NCBI GenBank assembly: GCA_036365455.1
Contig: JAWQUS010000007.1
Location: 14,958,001 to 15,022,000, forward strand
Direction: 5' to 3'
From: Macrosoma leucophasiata
Lineage: Eukaryota > Arthropoda > Insecta > Lepidoptera > Hedylidae
DNA: 64,000 nucleotides
Positions 32,352-44,200 of the stretch are shown here, piece by piece; positions within the stretch are counted from its first letter, which is position 1; every line of letters begins with the position of its first letter. A program made the translations under genes and the position numbers. The notes under the pieces are model-generated. The model was not told the origin of the DNA, did no database searches, and saw only the letters and a program-made list of their open reading frames with translations.

Positions 32352-33248
32352 AACACAAAAACGTCAAGGAAATGAAAATTGTTTAATTTGCATACACGCG
32401 CAAATCAGTGATCCGAACTACCAACCTAATCCGAAGATTACTGGCGCCTCCCGCATTTATTGGCTCGCCTAGCCAACATGACGCGAAAAAGCTGCGAAAA
32501 TAATTCCTAATTAGGTACCTAGTAAAAAATGTCTCGATTGTATTTTGGTAATGCATGTAAGCAAGAATAACGGTAGGTGTATTGTATTGTAGTTTACGTG
32601 ATTGACCCCTCAATTGTAGGTACACTTCTTTGCAATTTTAAAAAGACACGGGTTTTATGGAGTGAATTACAGCTTTACTTAATTTTTTTTGTTTTGTGGA
32701 ATATGCAAGCCTGCCGTATAGTCAAATGTGTCTTACTTTAGTGTATGGAGATATTATGAGTTACACACTGCAAAATGGCCAAGATACGCAATTTGAGTTT
32801 GTAAAGTTAGGTCGTGTAGAGTAAGAAACTTAGCTCTATAAATGATCTGATAACTTTTTGACAGTGCTAGCGATATGCTCTCCTACCTACCTATGCATAA
32901 TTTGAACTTTAAACGATCAGCAGTTAGGGTTTTGCGTTGCCTACCAGTCACGCCGAAGGTGACGGAAGAGTTTAAAATTAACAAGAAAAATACAAATTAA
33001 ATATTTTACTGTCCCTTCCTTAGATCGTTTTAATTACTCTTCCCCTTATTCCCTTATCCACTTCAAGAAATATTGTAATAACTAGATGGTAATGTATGGC
33101 AATGTTTTACATAAACAACTCTTTTGTTTTATGCAGATGTTTACGCTCGGTTCGTGTCCAATTTGGTGATATAAAAATAATAATCTCTTCGTTGGTTCTA
33201 CAATGTTTTGCAAGCTACGATGCGAGATTGTTCATGTGGTTAAAACAA
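32352..33248. other. No gene seen
   Basis: Unremarkable AT-rich spacer; no coding region supported. Confidence 0.4.
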
Positions 33249-33261
33249 GTATAGCACCAGT

Positions 33262-33928
33262 CCCTCCCGAGGGTTTCCGCCTCGTCATGGTGGGGGGCTC
33301 AGTACCCGGTGGTTGTCCCCACACCGTCGAAGCCAAGAGAAACCCAGAGAGGGAGCGGCGTTTGGCGTGGCTCTGCCCGCCACTCTCTGTGGTGCCACTC
33401 GCCACGGCTGCGGACGAGTTGTACGGGTATTTCGTCGGCCCTGCACCCTTTCCCCAGCCGCCTAACGGTGGTCCCGCCGTCGGATAGGGACGTGGTGAGG
33501 CAGGTGAGGGAACTAGAACTCCTTCCATGCTCCCTCGAGGCCGAACTGTGTGCCCGAACCCATCAACCCGGGCGTCTCGGAACGCCTGGTGTTGTGAGTG
33601 ATCTGGACGGACAGGGACTTCCGGGCATCGGATTAGGGTTGTTAGCCGCCCGAATGGAGACAGTTCCCAAGACGGGTGGCGTGCATGTTTTCCGCATGCC
33701 ACTAGTGTTGGTTGGAGCCAAAGAGCTCAACCTGTGGAGGGCTCGGAGACGAATGGCCGTCGGCGGGGTCGCACATGTGTGTGCGTAAGCGTTTCCGTGA
33801 TCCCGCCACTGATGGCGGATAAGTCGGAACACGGCGGGGTTTTAGTGAGTACGAGTACTACCTCTACTACTACTCTTGTTCCCCTAGACAGCGGAAGCCA
33901 ATGAGGGCTATCCCGCGTTTAAAAAAAT
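33262..33928 (+). mobile_element. 5'-truncated LINE (non-LTR) insertion, GC-rich
   Basis: A sharply GC-rich island flanked by GTATAGCACCAGT (33249-33261) and GTATGGCACCAGT (33929-33941), a 13-bp target duplication with one mismatch. It ends in an A-run (33921-33927). Open frames of 94, 156 and 159 aa overlap on both strands and simply reflect the GC content. The last 200 nt (ATGGCGGATAAGTCGGAACA, GGCGGGGTTTTAGTG) look like a LINE 3' UTR, possibly R1-clade. No RT motif is left to confirm it. Confidence 0.7.
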
Positions 33929-34056
33929 GTATGGCACCAGTATCTTAAGGTTTTATGCAAATATGAATAACGAAATCTAGCTAATTGTTGTGCGCTACCG
34001 CTACCGACGAACGAACTGTCATCCCATTGACTTAATATATTTCAATACATTGAAGA

Positions 34057-34419
34057 CTAGCTGACCCGGCAAACTTCGTATTGCCTCACAATGAAATAAT
34101 GTGTCAAAGGTTTGATAGATACGGACTATTTGTATAGGAAAATGAAATTAAATGTAGAGATTCCCGTGGGAATGAGTGATTTTTCCGCAGTAAAAAGTAG
34201 CCTAAATGTTGGCCAGGCTTAGTATCTATACACCACAAAAAGTTTCATTCGAATCCGTCCAGTATCTTCGGAGATTAGCCTGGACAAAGGGACAAACAGA
34301 CAGACAAAAAATTTAAAAATCATTAAAAAGTGTTCTAATACTATTTTAACATCGCCCCCAATTGGTTTTTCGTAAATATATACAATGTACAGACACGAGG
34401 ATTTTACTGTTTTATTATA
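34057..34419 (-). mobile_element. Helitron-like fragment, minus strand
   Basis: Minus-strand 3' end CTAG (34057-34060) preceded by GTTTGCCGGGTCAG. 34145-34410 matches 55930-56205 in the larger Helitron. Its other end was entered by a mariner at TA. Confidence 0.6.
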
Positions 34420-34601
34420 ATAGGTTGGGGAAAAAGTCTTTTCGCATTATAGTATGTATGAACGTGTAATAAAATCTCTTTGGCTGTGGTATTTGTATCT
34501 GGCTGGTTTTGGTATCATTGAAAGTTGAAATTTTAAAGAACATAATTCCAAATTCAAATTAGGCAAATGTGTGATTTTCATTTGTTTTTCGTACTGTCAA
34601 G

Positions 34602-34988
34602 ATGAGTGAATCTAATGAAGAAATTCGATACATTTTAAAATTTTACTACAAAAAGGTAAAAATGCAACGCAAGCCGCGAAAAAAATTTGCGATGTTTATG
34701 GACCTAGTGCAGTGTCTGTGAGAGTAGCACAAATTTGGTTTAAGCGTTTTCAATCCGGAAATTTTGATGTCAAAGATGCACCTCGCTCTGGTCGCCCTAT
34801 TACGGATATAATGGATGCCATTTTTGAAAAAGTGAAGCAAGATCGACATATCAGTAGTTACGACGTAGCTGAAGAACTGAGAATTGATCACAAAACAGTT
34901 TTGGTGCATTTGAAAAAAGCTGGGTACAAAAAAAAGCTCGATATTTGGGTACCACCTCACGAGCTCACTGAAAGAAACCTAATGAACC
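34602..34988 (+). pseudogene. mariner transposase, N-terminal fragment
   Basis: Starts ATGAGTGAATCTAATG like the intact copy, loses one A near 34655 (frameshift), then continues in the paired helix-turn-helix region to NLMN, where it is cut at the junction. No catalytic domain. Confidence 0.88.
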
Positions 34989-35069
34989 TATATATACATG
35001 GGGAAAAAGTTTCTTCGCATTTTTTAAGATAATTCAAAACATTTTTTAATATAGTTTATTTAAATTTAA

Positions 35070-36098
35070 CTAAAGTATGTATGTACCATTTTGTTCGATA
35101 ACCTTTTGCCATCTTGTAGGTAGGGACATGATCCCATTGCTATAAAAATTTTGGGACTTCTCATCAAAATACCGCGACAAGTGGATTTGGCAGTCCTCTC
35201 GTGATGTTAACCTAACATTGCATAAAGAATTCTGAAGAGACCGAAACAGGTGGAAATCTGAAGGTGCAAGGTCAGGACTATACGGCGGATGCATTAACAC
35301 CTCCCAGCCAAACTCTCTTAATTTTTGCTGAGTGGCTATAGATGTGTGAGGTCTAGCGTTATCATGATGAAAAACCACACCCCTTCTGTTGATCAATTCC
35401 GGCCACTTTCTCTCGACTTCTTGCTTTAATCTCATCAGTTGTTCGCAGTAGAGTTCAGAATCGATAGTCCTGCCTGGTGGTAATAGCTCATAATGAATAA
35501 TGCCCTTCCAATCCCACCACACACACAACATCACCTTATTGCGAGTTAACCCGGGTTTCGCCACAGTCTGTGAAGCCTGACCGGCCTTTGACCACGACCC
35601 TTTTCGCACGTTCTTGTCGTACGTGATCCATTTTTCATCACCAGTTATCAGCTTCTTAAAAAATGATTCGGTTTCATTACGTCGTAATAAAGAATCACAA
35701 ATGAGTACACGGTTCATTAGGTTTCTTTCAGTGAGCTCGTGAGGTGGTATCCAAATATCGAGCTTTTTTTTGTACCCAGCTTTTTTCAAATGCACCAAAA
35801 CTGTTTTGTGATCAATTCTCAGTTCTTCAGCTACGTCGTAACTACTGATATGTCGATCTTGCTTCACTTTTTCAAAAATGGCATCCATTTTATCCGTAAT
35901 AGGGCGACCAGAGCGAGGTGCATCTTTGACATCAAAATTTCCGGATTGAAAACGCTTAAACCAAATTTGTGCTACTCTCACAGACACTGCACTAGGTCCA
36001 TAAACATCGCAAATTTTTTTCGCGGCTTGCGTTGCATTTTTGCCTTTTTTGTAGTAAAATTTTAAAATGTATCGAATTTCTTCATTAGATTCACTCAT
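35070..36098 (-). CDS. mariner transposase, intact (342 aa)
   Basis: Complete ORF of the usual mariner length. The N-terminal half carries two helix-turn-helix units (about residues 1-110) that would bind the terminal repeats. A WIPPHELTE motif (116-124) links to the catalytic core, with Asp154 (TGDEKW), Asp246 (HHDNARPH) and Asp281 (YSPDLAPSD). Spacing between the last two is 34 residues, the mariner D,D34D signature. The enzyme would cut and paste mariner elements at TA sites. The two termini next to it differ: the right one is full and the inner left one lacks about six bases, so mobility of this copy is uncertain although the protein looks functional. Confidence 0.96.
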   Translation of the reverse strand: MSESNEEIRYILKFYYKKGKNATQAAKKICDVYGPSAVSVRVAQIWFKRFQSGNFDVKDAPRSGRPITDKMDAIFEKVKQDRHISSYDVAEELRIDHKTVLVHLKKAGYKKKLDIWIPPHELTERNLMNRVLICDSLLRRNETESFFKKLITGDEKWITYDKNVRKGSWSKAGQASQTVAKPGLTRNKVMLCVWWDWKGIIHYELLPPGRTIDSELYCEQLMRLKQEVERKWPELINRRGVVFHHDNARPHTSIATQQKLREFGWEVLMHPPYSPDLAPSDFHLFRSLQNSLCNVRLTSREDCQIHLSRYFDEKSQNFYSNGIMSLPTRWQKVIEQNGTYIL

Positions 36099-36282
36099 CT
36101 TGACAGTACGAAAAACAAATGAAAATCACACATTTGCCTAATTTGAATTTGGAATTATGTTCTTTAAAATTTTAACTTTCAATGATACCAAAACCAGCCA
36201 GATACAAATACTACAGCCAAAGAGATTTTATTACAAGTTCATACATACTATAATGCGAAAAGACTTTTTCCCCAACCTATTA

Positions 36283-36884
36283 TAATCTTGTAGGTCTTGT
36301 ATACATCTTCTCCCAATGGACACACATGTTAGGTTTTTTTTAATATCGATATCAATACTTAAGAAATTAAGTCGATATTGATATATCGATATATAGGTCT
36401 TCATAGCCGATATATCATTTTTTTTCTTTTAAAGATAAATCTTGAACTTTTATTTAATTGTATACCAAACAATTATCAATGAGGTACGTAGGTACTTATA
36501 TACGTTTTGACATATATATGTAATAAACTATCTTAAGGTTTTTCCATCGATTTTCCTATAGGAATAAATTGAGATGGAAAAATACTTGCATATTCATTAG
36601 ATACGTACCTACTTACTATATACACAAGGACTGGTAATTAGGTATGTATATACCTACGTGACTGGTATCGGTGTTGTCAGACCGCCTGCAAAATGTAAAG
36701 AATGGTTTAGGTATTGTGCCAAGACGTTTCAGGAATATTCGGTAGCTTTGAAATTTGTAGGCAACATAAATAAATCGTATCTATGTAGGTATATTCAATC
36801 GAATGTTTGTATTGTAAGTGGGCGTACCTATACCATATCTAGCTACAATAACAAAAGTGAATAATAAAACTTATTAAGGGATTT
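36283..36884. other. No gene seen; ATATCGATAT-rich
   Basis: 36340-36410 is a dense palindromic ATATCGATAT / GATATTGATATATC block, reminiscent of 1412-1540. The rest is spacer. Confidence 0.4.
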
Positions 36885-37045
36885 TTTACTGGTGGTGCCT
36901 AATATACTTGCCGCTAAATGGTAGTGTTCAGCACTATCGTGTTCCGGTCAGGTGGTAATGTACGGCCCTGTAATTTCCGGCACAGAGGCATAACACCTTA
37001 GGCCTCAGGAGTGGTAACGCATCTGCATTTTGACTTGACGACCCC
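36885..37045. repeat. Interspersed repeat family C
   Basis: GGTAGTGTTCAGCACTATCG, then TGTACGGCCCTGTAATTTCC and CCTCAGGAGTGGTAACGCAT. Confidence 0.75.
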
Positions 37046-37254
37046 ATCGCTATTTAGCGGAAGAATTTTCTTCTACTGGAAAATAATTCTTCCGTTAGTG
37101 CAGTCAGTCAACTGAACAATGGTGGTCAAACCATTCGAATAGGGTAGATATAAATACGCGGGATGGTCAGCAGCGTCCCGCGATTAAAAGTTACTACCGT
37201 CACTCCGATCTCCAATCCGCCTGCTGAGCTTGGCGATTATAGAATATTCACCCC

Positions 37255-37605
37255 TATTCCCCTATATCCCTAGTAGTGGCCTACTACAGCCACTACTACT
37301 AGTAGTGGGCTACTACAGCCACTACTACTAAGTCTCTCACTACTGGGTTACGTTTCTGGGTAAGTGCCTCTCAGAGATAACGGTGTAAAATCCTTAATTT
37401 CTGGTTCTATTGGGATTATTCAATTTTCTGGAAGTTTCTCAGTACCTGGGAGCTTAGCAATATGTCCGGAGATGTCAACGGGCTCGCCACCTGTTACATG
37501 GGTCAAAACGTAACCGACGAATCGAGGGAGTTTGCATGTATGCTTGGATGCATGCATTTACTTCTGGTTACCCTTTCGGGGATTACAGGCGTGAAGGTAC
37601 GTCTA
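37255..37605 (+). repeat. SINE family B copy preceded by a short tandem repeat
   Basis: 37270-37330 holds two copies of a roughly 33-bp unit around CTACTACAGCCACTACTA. The SINE body follows (GGTTCTATTGGGATTATTCA, ATTTACTTCTGGTTACC, TTTCGGGGATTACAGGCG) to 37605. The tRNA head is degraded. Confidence 0.7.
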
Positions 37606-38243
37606 TTAATAATTAAGTTTAATATAAGTATGACGCTTATAAAATAATCATGTCAGGATTCTGCTGTATTATTTTATGCGACTTACGTATAGGTACGTAC
37701 CTACCTATATCTTAGTTACATCACAATATGAATGATACATTATTATTTCTTAGCAATACAAATAAATACAAATATAAATTCTGAGTAATCAATCGACCAC
37801 TTCACGATTATCAGTACTTGATATCTTTTGAATCGTCATCATTGTTGCAAAATCGAGGTGTACTATTTACACGACGTTCCCATCTAGCGTGTATCAGTAG
37901 ATATCGTGCGTGATGTTTAGCATGCGTAATTTTAAATATTCGTCTATATTTTTACGTGGGAAACAAACGTAAGCAAGTGGTCGTGCTATGCGGGCGAGGG
38001 TCTGTAGCGGAGGGGTGTGGGAAGCGGCGCCGACAACTTCAAGGGCGCAGCAGCCTCCAGTGTTGATCAGGAGCGAGGCGCAGCGTGGCCGGCATCACTC
38101 AGCCGCCGCCGACTATCTACATCGCACGCCCCACACTTGGATCGTTCTGTAAACAATGCATTACGCGACGATCGACACTGGCCATCTGTTGTGACTATTT
38201 AATAATCGCCGGTTAAGTGCTGCTCCACATTTCGAAAAAAAAA
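37606..38243 (+). promoter_or_regulatory. Presumed promoter/5' UTR of the Methuselah-like receptor
   Basis: GC content rises in 37970-38130, directly upstream of the ATG at 38244. Its position suggests the transcription start region. No core element was assigned. Confidence 0.3.
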
Positions 38244-41200
38244 ATGTGGGAAATACGTTTATTTATCTGTACTATCGTTAGTGCATCGGTGTGTGCGAAC
38301 GAGATTCTCAATCCCGACCGTGGTTCTTTGATTTTTCGTAAATGTTGTGCAAAAAAACAAAATCTCATAAAAGTGATCGATTCAGACGACGACAGCAGTA
38401 GACGATATGAATGTGTGGACAACGACAGTGCAGAAATTAAATATAATATTTCTGTTTCCCCCTTGTATATAGGTGACAGTGTTGTGGTCGTCCAGGGTTT
38501 ACCACAAGTGTGTGATGATCTTTTGATGATTCAAATGGATGACGCTGAGACTGGATTATCAGTGTCAGAAAATCAGTGCTACGATAGATTAGGTGCGGAA
38601 ATCGTGAATGATACGTTGAAACAAAACATTCCTAAAGCAGTAGCACTATCGTGTGATCACAATAAGACTGATAATGCCCCCAAATCTAAGTTAAGAATTG
38701 ATCATATTCATAAATGTTGTCCAAAAGGTCAGAGTTACGATTTGGAGTATCATTTATGCCGAGAGAGTGACCACACTAACGACGAACAATGGTTGATAGA
38801 CAAAATGAATGTAACCGAAAGATACATATATGAAATAGAAGGTACATTTCGTTGTAAATTTGAAGAGTATGCTGTGGAGCTACATGAGAATTCTTTTAAA
38901 TTTGAAATACAAGGAAGTAGTCTGGTTGTTGTACACAGAACAACAGGGAATGAAAGAAAATTAAGTCAAGGGAGCTGGTGCATTGGACAGGAGTACGGCG
39001 GCTCTAGTCTTATAGTCCAAGTGTGTACTCGTGATTGTTCGGCTTTTGGATCATATTGTGTAAGAAAATGTTGCCCTCCAGGTCAACACTTTAAGCTGAA
39101 ACGGTGTGGCAGTTTAGCCAGTTACTGTGTGCCAAATTCAGACAATGATGTCTTGTTCAATATATCCACTTATTTAGATCCATTACGAGCCGATGACATT
39201 CATTTAACTGGTAAGGTATTTTTACTAAGTACCTATATTCCAAAAAGTCTTAAGTAAAGTTGCAGGAAATCATACCTAGTTATAAATCGAAAGTTATTAT
39301 TGCAGTTCATAAATATGCACGTAACGCCAGAAAATTTGAGTTATATGATATGAGTTCCTATTATTTGGGCATGCTATAAATGTCTTCAACACAACACTAT
39401 AATAAGAGACCTACACATACATTACTATATTACCATTATAGTGTTGAACATGATATAAACACATTAAGCTATTTGCCTACCTTAACTTTCGTGTGCCTCC
39501 AATGGACAAAAGATATGGTGTGTATTAGTGTATAGGGACCTATATTATGTACATTCTTGTCTTAGTGTTAGTTCTATCAAAAGTAATTTTTCAGTCGAAT
39601 CCGAAACTTACACAAATATGTTTAAAATGCCTATTGTTATATTGAAATGTATGTTTTACACATTCATTATAGGTACATACGTATTTCCCGAAGGGGTAGG
39701 CAGAGGTGAATGAATGAATTCAAGCGTACCTACATGGAACCCACGATTCGTGGGTTACGTTTATTCCTCCGGGAACATTACCAAACTCGTTTATCTCTGA
39801 TAGACCCCGATTTTGGAATCGAAAACACACCTTAAAACAGGACAGGACAATGGTCTTAATAAAAAAGTAAAAAAAAATGATACAGGTTCACGGCTTCCAA
39901 TGATAGTGATGAATGATACGAGTAGTTTAAATTTTGCTAATAACTTTAGATGTATCGATTTTGGTGATTTTAAAACTATAATAAATTAATTATTGTAAGA
40001 TAAATAAATCTCATAGATCATAATTGATGAAACTTATAAAACAATACCACTGTTAGCATTTCCGGTTGGTATAACTTAGGAAAACATTTTAAAGTTAATT
40101 AGTTGAGTAAATATAAAAAAAACTGCTTGCCTGTAAAGTCGGTTTTACGGGCGAAGATTTTACGTGACAACGTCTTTTTCTCGGTAGAAAGGCATTCGCC
40201 GGTCCGGCAGGCCTCTCTCTCGTTCGGTGACTCATCGTTACGTTACCGGGCGTTACACTTTTTCATGAGTGACTCCGAGCCGCAACCTAATTTAAGACGT
40301 TGTCACGTCAAAAACAAAAGAACAAATAAATAAATTGTCTGGATAATTCAGTTAATAGTCGAAGGGTTTTAGGCCGAAACCAAAACTAAGCCCGAAAGCG
40401 AAACTGAGGCCGAAACAAGATTTTTATCCGAAACTAGCCGAAACAGACACGGAACTTCGGTCGCGTCGGTCACTACTTTTCAATCACTTTATAACTATTG
40501 TATGATTTCGTGTGACATGCCATCAAATAGTCAATGCTCAATTGTGTTGCCGTCTTGCATTGACTTTTAAAACATTTGTTAAAGACACAAACAGTAAGAC
40601 ACAATTTTGTTAGAGTATCAAGAATCTAAAGTCAGCACAAAAGAAGTTGCGGTCGCCAATTTTATTATAATCAATTAAGATATCTCATCAATGTGCTGAT
40701 GGATAACGTAAATATAAATACTTCAGTAGAAAACATTTTTAATGTAATCTATGACTGGAGCTAACACGCAACTGAATGTAGATTAACTTGAAGCGAACGC
40801 CTTATCTAAAGGTTGAAATGATAATTTTATTTATCAATTGAAAATTTTTGGCCATGTGTGTAGCGTGTAGGTATATCGTCTGGGAGGAAAACTACTTTTA
40901 CTTGTGGTAGAGCTTTTGTGACGGCACTCTAGGGTACCTGTATACACTCAACACAATCTCATTACTATTATATACCTACTAGTCTTGTTTTTTGGAAGTA
41001 TTCTGCGCTATTATGTTTCGGTTAGGTGGTAATGTAAGCTTTTTTTTGTAACCAAGGTGGCAAACAAGCATGTAGTTCAGATTAATGTTATGTGATGACT
41101 GCAGCCTATAGATATCTTCAAGAAAACCAGAGGTCTAAAAATATAGATATAGGTTGTCTAACAAAATATGTAGTGTGTCCAACTACATACTTGGCAACTT

Positions 41201-44200
41201 AGTGGATATAATATATATTCGCTAGATTATGATTACGCCTATTTATGAACGTAACGTAACTTCACGCCTGTAATCCCCGAAGGGGTAGGCAGAGGTAAAT
41301 GCATGCATTCAAGCATACATGCAAACACCCACGACTCGCCGGTTACGTTTTGGCCCATGTAACAGGTGGCGAACCTGTTGCCATCTCCGGCCTCCGAACC
41401 TGTTGCCTCTATTTATGAATAGGCGTAAAAATTAGGATTGCAGCATAAGTCGATGAACGAAATAATTCTGCAGCGGTATCGTAACCTATAATGGATCCCT
41501 AATTAATTTCATCCAGTAAACATACCTACATTCGATATTTTTGATTACTGCATACCTGCTGTAGGTATACCTACATGCATAAACCCAGACATTTATTTAT
41601 TGCACATAAAATATTTGTCTCTAAAATCTAATATCACACACGTAAACAATCAATACAATAAAATTATAAATTCTTTATTGCATAAAAAAAAAATTATATA
41701 AATTTATATTTTTTTAGATGTGATGGGTGTTCGGATAGACTTAGAATGTCCTGATGGAAAATTTGGCTTGAATAAGTCTTTGCCACAAGATCAGCATCGC
41801 TTAACAAAAGATGCTTTTCTGCATTCAGCGATTACTAAAACCAAAGAATACTGTTTAGAAATGTTCGATCGTCGGGGATGCCCCAGTAATGACGTCATAG
41901 TCAGTGGTGTTATGTGTTTTCTTCCAGCACCAAAAACTAAAGATTTTCGAGTATCTTTTGTGGTAAGATTTTTTTGATATTGCATTGTTGATCTATTTCA
42001 TATTATGAAACATTCCCTATTTTGTATCGCGTCTGATCGCGTGTGAATTAATTACGATAATAGTAGCTAGTAATATATGAATAACTATTCGCAAATTAGC
42101 ACACTGATCATAACTTTTTCATGAAGTCTATTAACTTTATGAAGATTCTTCATGGTAAAGGCCTCATTTACTTGAAATATCGTTCCTTAAAATCCGTTAA
42201 CTAATGTATTAACTTCAACAGCCGGTAAAACATTAATGAGACAACAATAAACATTTATACATATGCTTACTCAGATGATAACCATATCGAGTGTGTGCCT
42301 GGCGCTGACGCTGCTGGTGTATTGTACCCTACCGGAGTTGAGGAACTTGCACGGTCGAACTCTCATCTGCCACGTCAGCATGATGCTGCTTGCCTGCTCG
42401 TGCCTTGCTAGGGTGCAGTACAGCAACGTGGAAGACAAACGGATTTGCACTATGCTTGGTAAGACTACATTTCCTACACATACGAGTAACACACTTTATC
42501 AGTTGAATATGAAGTAAACCATATTGAGAGTGTAACTGGCGCTGATGCGGCTGGCGTACTGTACGCTGCCAAAGTCGAGGAACTTGCACGGTTGAACTGT
42601 CATGTGAGCTAGATGTTGCTCATCTGCTCGTGCCTTACGTGGGTGCTGTACAGCAACGTGGAAGACAAACGAATTTGCATTATGCTTGGTTAGACGAAAT
42701 TTCTACATTTCCTACATCTGACCAGGGGCGGATTTGATACGTTGGCTGCCCCCTGTGCTGTAAATCATAAAAAATTAGATAAACTATAGAAAAAATTAAA
42801 ATGAAAAAAGTAACGATAGTCAGTAAGTGTTTTAATTAATTCTTCTAATAATCGTAATTTACCATACCTGTATTTTTTTTCGCAAGATGCTATATGGACA
42901 CATTTTTGAGATTTTATACGTAGGCCCGTAGGCAACTACTTAAAAAAAACAAATTTTGCCGCCCCCTAAATTTTTCCGCCCTAGGCCCGGGCCTACTCGG
43001 CCTTTAGGGAAATCCGCCCCTGCATCTGACACCTTAACAGTTGAATATGAAGGAAACTATACCGAGAGTGTATCTGACGCTGACGCTGTTGGTGTACCTA
43101 CTGTACGTTGTCAGATTTGAACTTGCACAATCGAATTTTCATCTTCCTCTTTAGCATGATGCAGCTGCGTGCTCTTGCCTTGCTGGGAGAAGTATAGCGA
43201 CGCATAAATCAATGTTTTTTTCTTTCTTCCCAGTTGAACATAAAAGCACCGTATTGACTGTTTAGCTGGCGCGAATAATGCTGATTTATTATCATCACAG
43301 GTCAAAATGTAGAATGACTCCCTGAGGCCTCAGTAATTTTGCCTCAGTGCTAGTATTTACAGGGTCATTTATAAAGTTTTTTTTTATTGTTACTAGTCTA
43401 TCGTATACTTCATAATTATAACAAAAAAAAAAACAGCTTTATTTTCATCTTCAGTGCAAAATACTATAAATAGATCTAATGTAATAGATCTAAGAGATAC
43501 TAATAAATAAGATTTTTGGGCTAGAAGGTGTATAAAAATGAATTCCCAAGAACACCACAAGTTAGACAAGACTGAAATAAGTATCTACGCAAATTACATG
43601 TTGTAACACTCATTTTACAGGTTTCGGGTTGAAATCAACTGAGAAGTTAATTATAGGGTAGGCACAATTTATGTTGTAATATAATAAAGGGAACGCAGTT
43701 ATTAAATTTAATAGCTAGCTACCGTAAACCATGGTTTGAAGATGACATAAAACAGAGAACATAAAACGTGAGAGCTATATCAAATGTGGTTTAAATGATT
43801 ATTTTGTTTGTTACAATATGTAAGTACAGTAATGTTGAAAATTGGTTGTTGGGCTTCGGAATGAATGTGAATGAAGGTACCTAGAGGTGCATACGTACAT
43901 TTATTGACTTCAATTAATGTAGACAGAACATAGTCAGAATGCATAGACGATACAGTGGACTATTGATATTCATCCATAGAGCAACACGGGCCACCGGCCG
44001 CGGCAGACCGGAGGGGAGTAGCCATATGCAGGCTTTCCCCTCTGCTAAAGTATAAGCACAAGTGATCCTATTCCTGTTACCAAGACGTTTAAATCTGTGC
44101 GTGAAATTGTTTATTTATTTTTTGAAAGTCAAGGTGTGAGTTTCATAGTAAAAGACGATTTTTGTTGTGTGTGTTTGCTCACCGCAAAATATGACAGTCT

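Larger units (their letters stand above)
34420..36280. mobile_element. Head-to-head mariner composite
   Basis: A truncated plus-strand mariner 5' part (34420-34988) is joined through about 10 nt of TATATATACA to a nearly full minus-strand mariner (34999-36280). Both outer ends are the same transposase-proximal terminus (ATAGGTTGGGGAAAAAG inverted) and TA flanks the whole unit (34418-34419 and 36281-36282). The result is a 1.86 kb partial palindrome with about 570-bp arms. Confidence 0.88.

Noticed and set aside
33232..33832. Open frames of 89-159 aa on both strands
   Set aside because: They overlap in several frames within one GC-rich LINE insertion and show no domain.
37255..37330. CRISPR-like or satellite array
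   Set aside because: Only two units with no unique spacers; a local tandem duplication near a SINE head.
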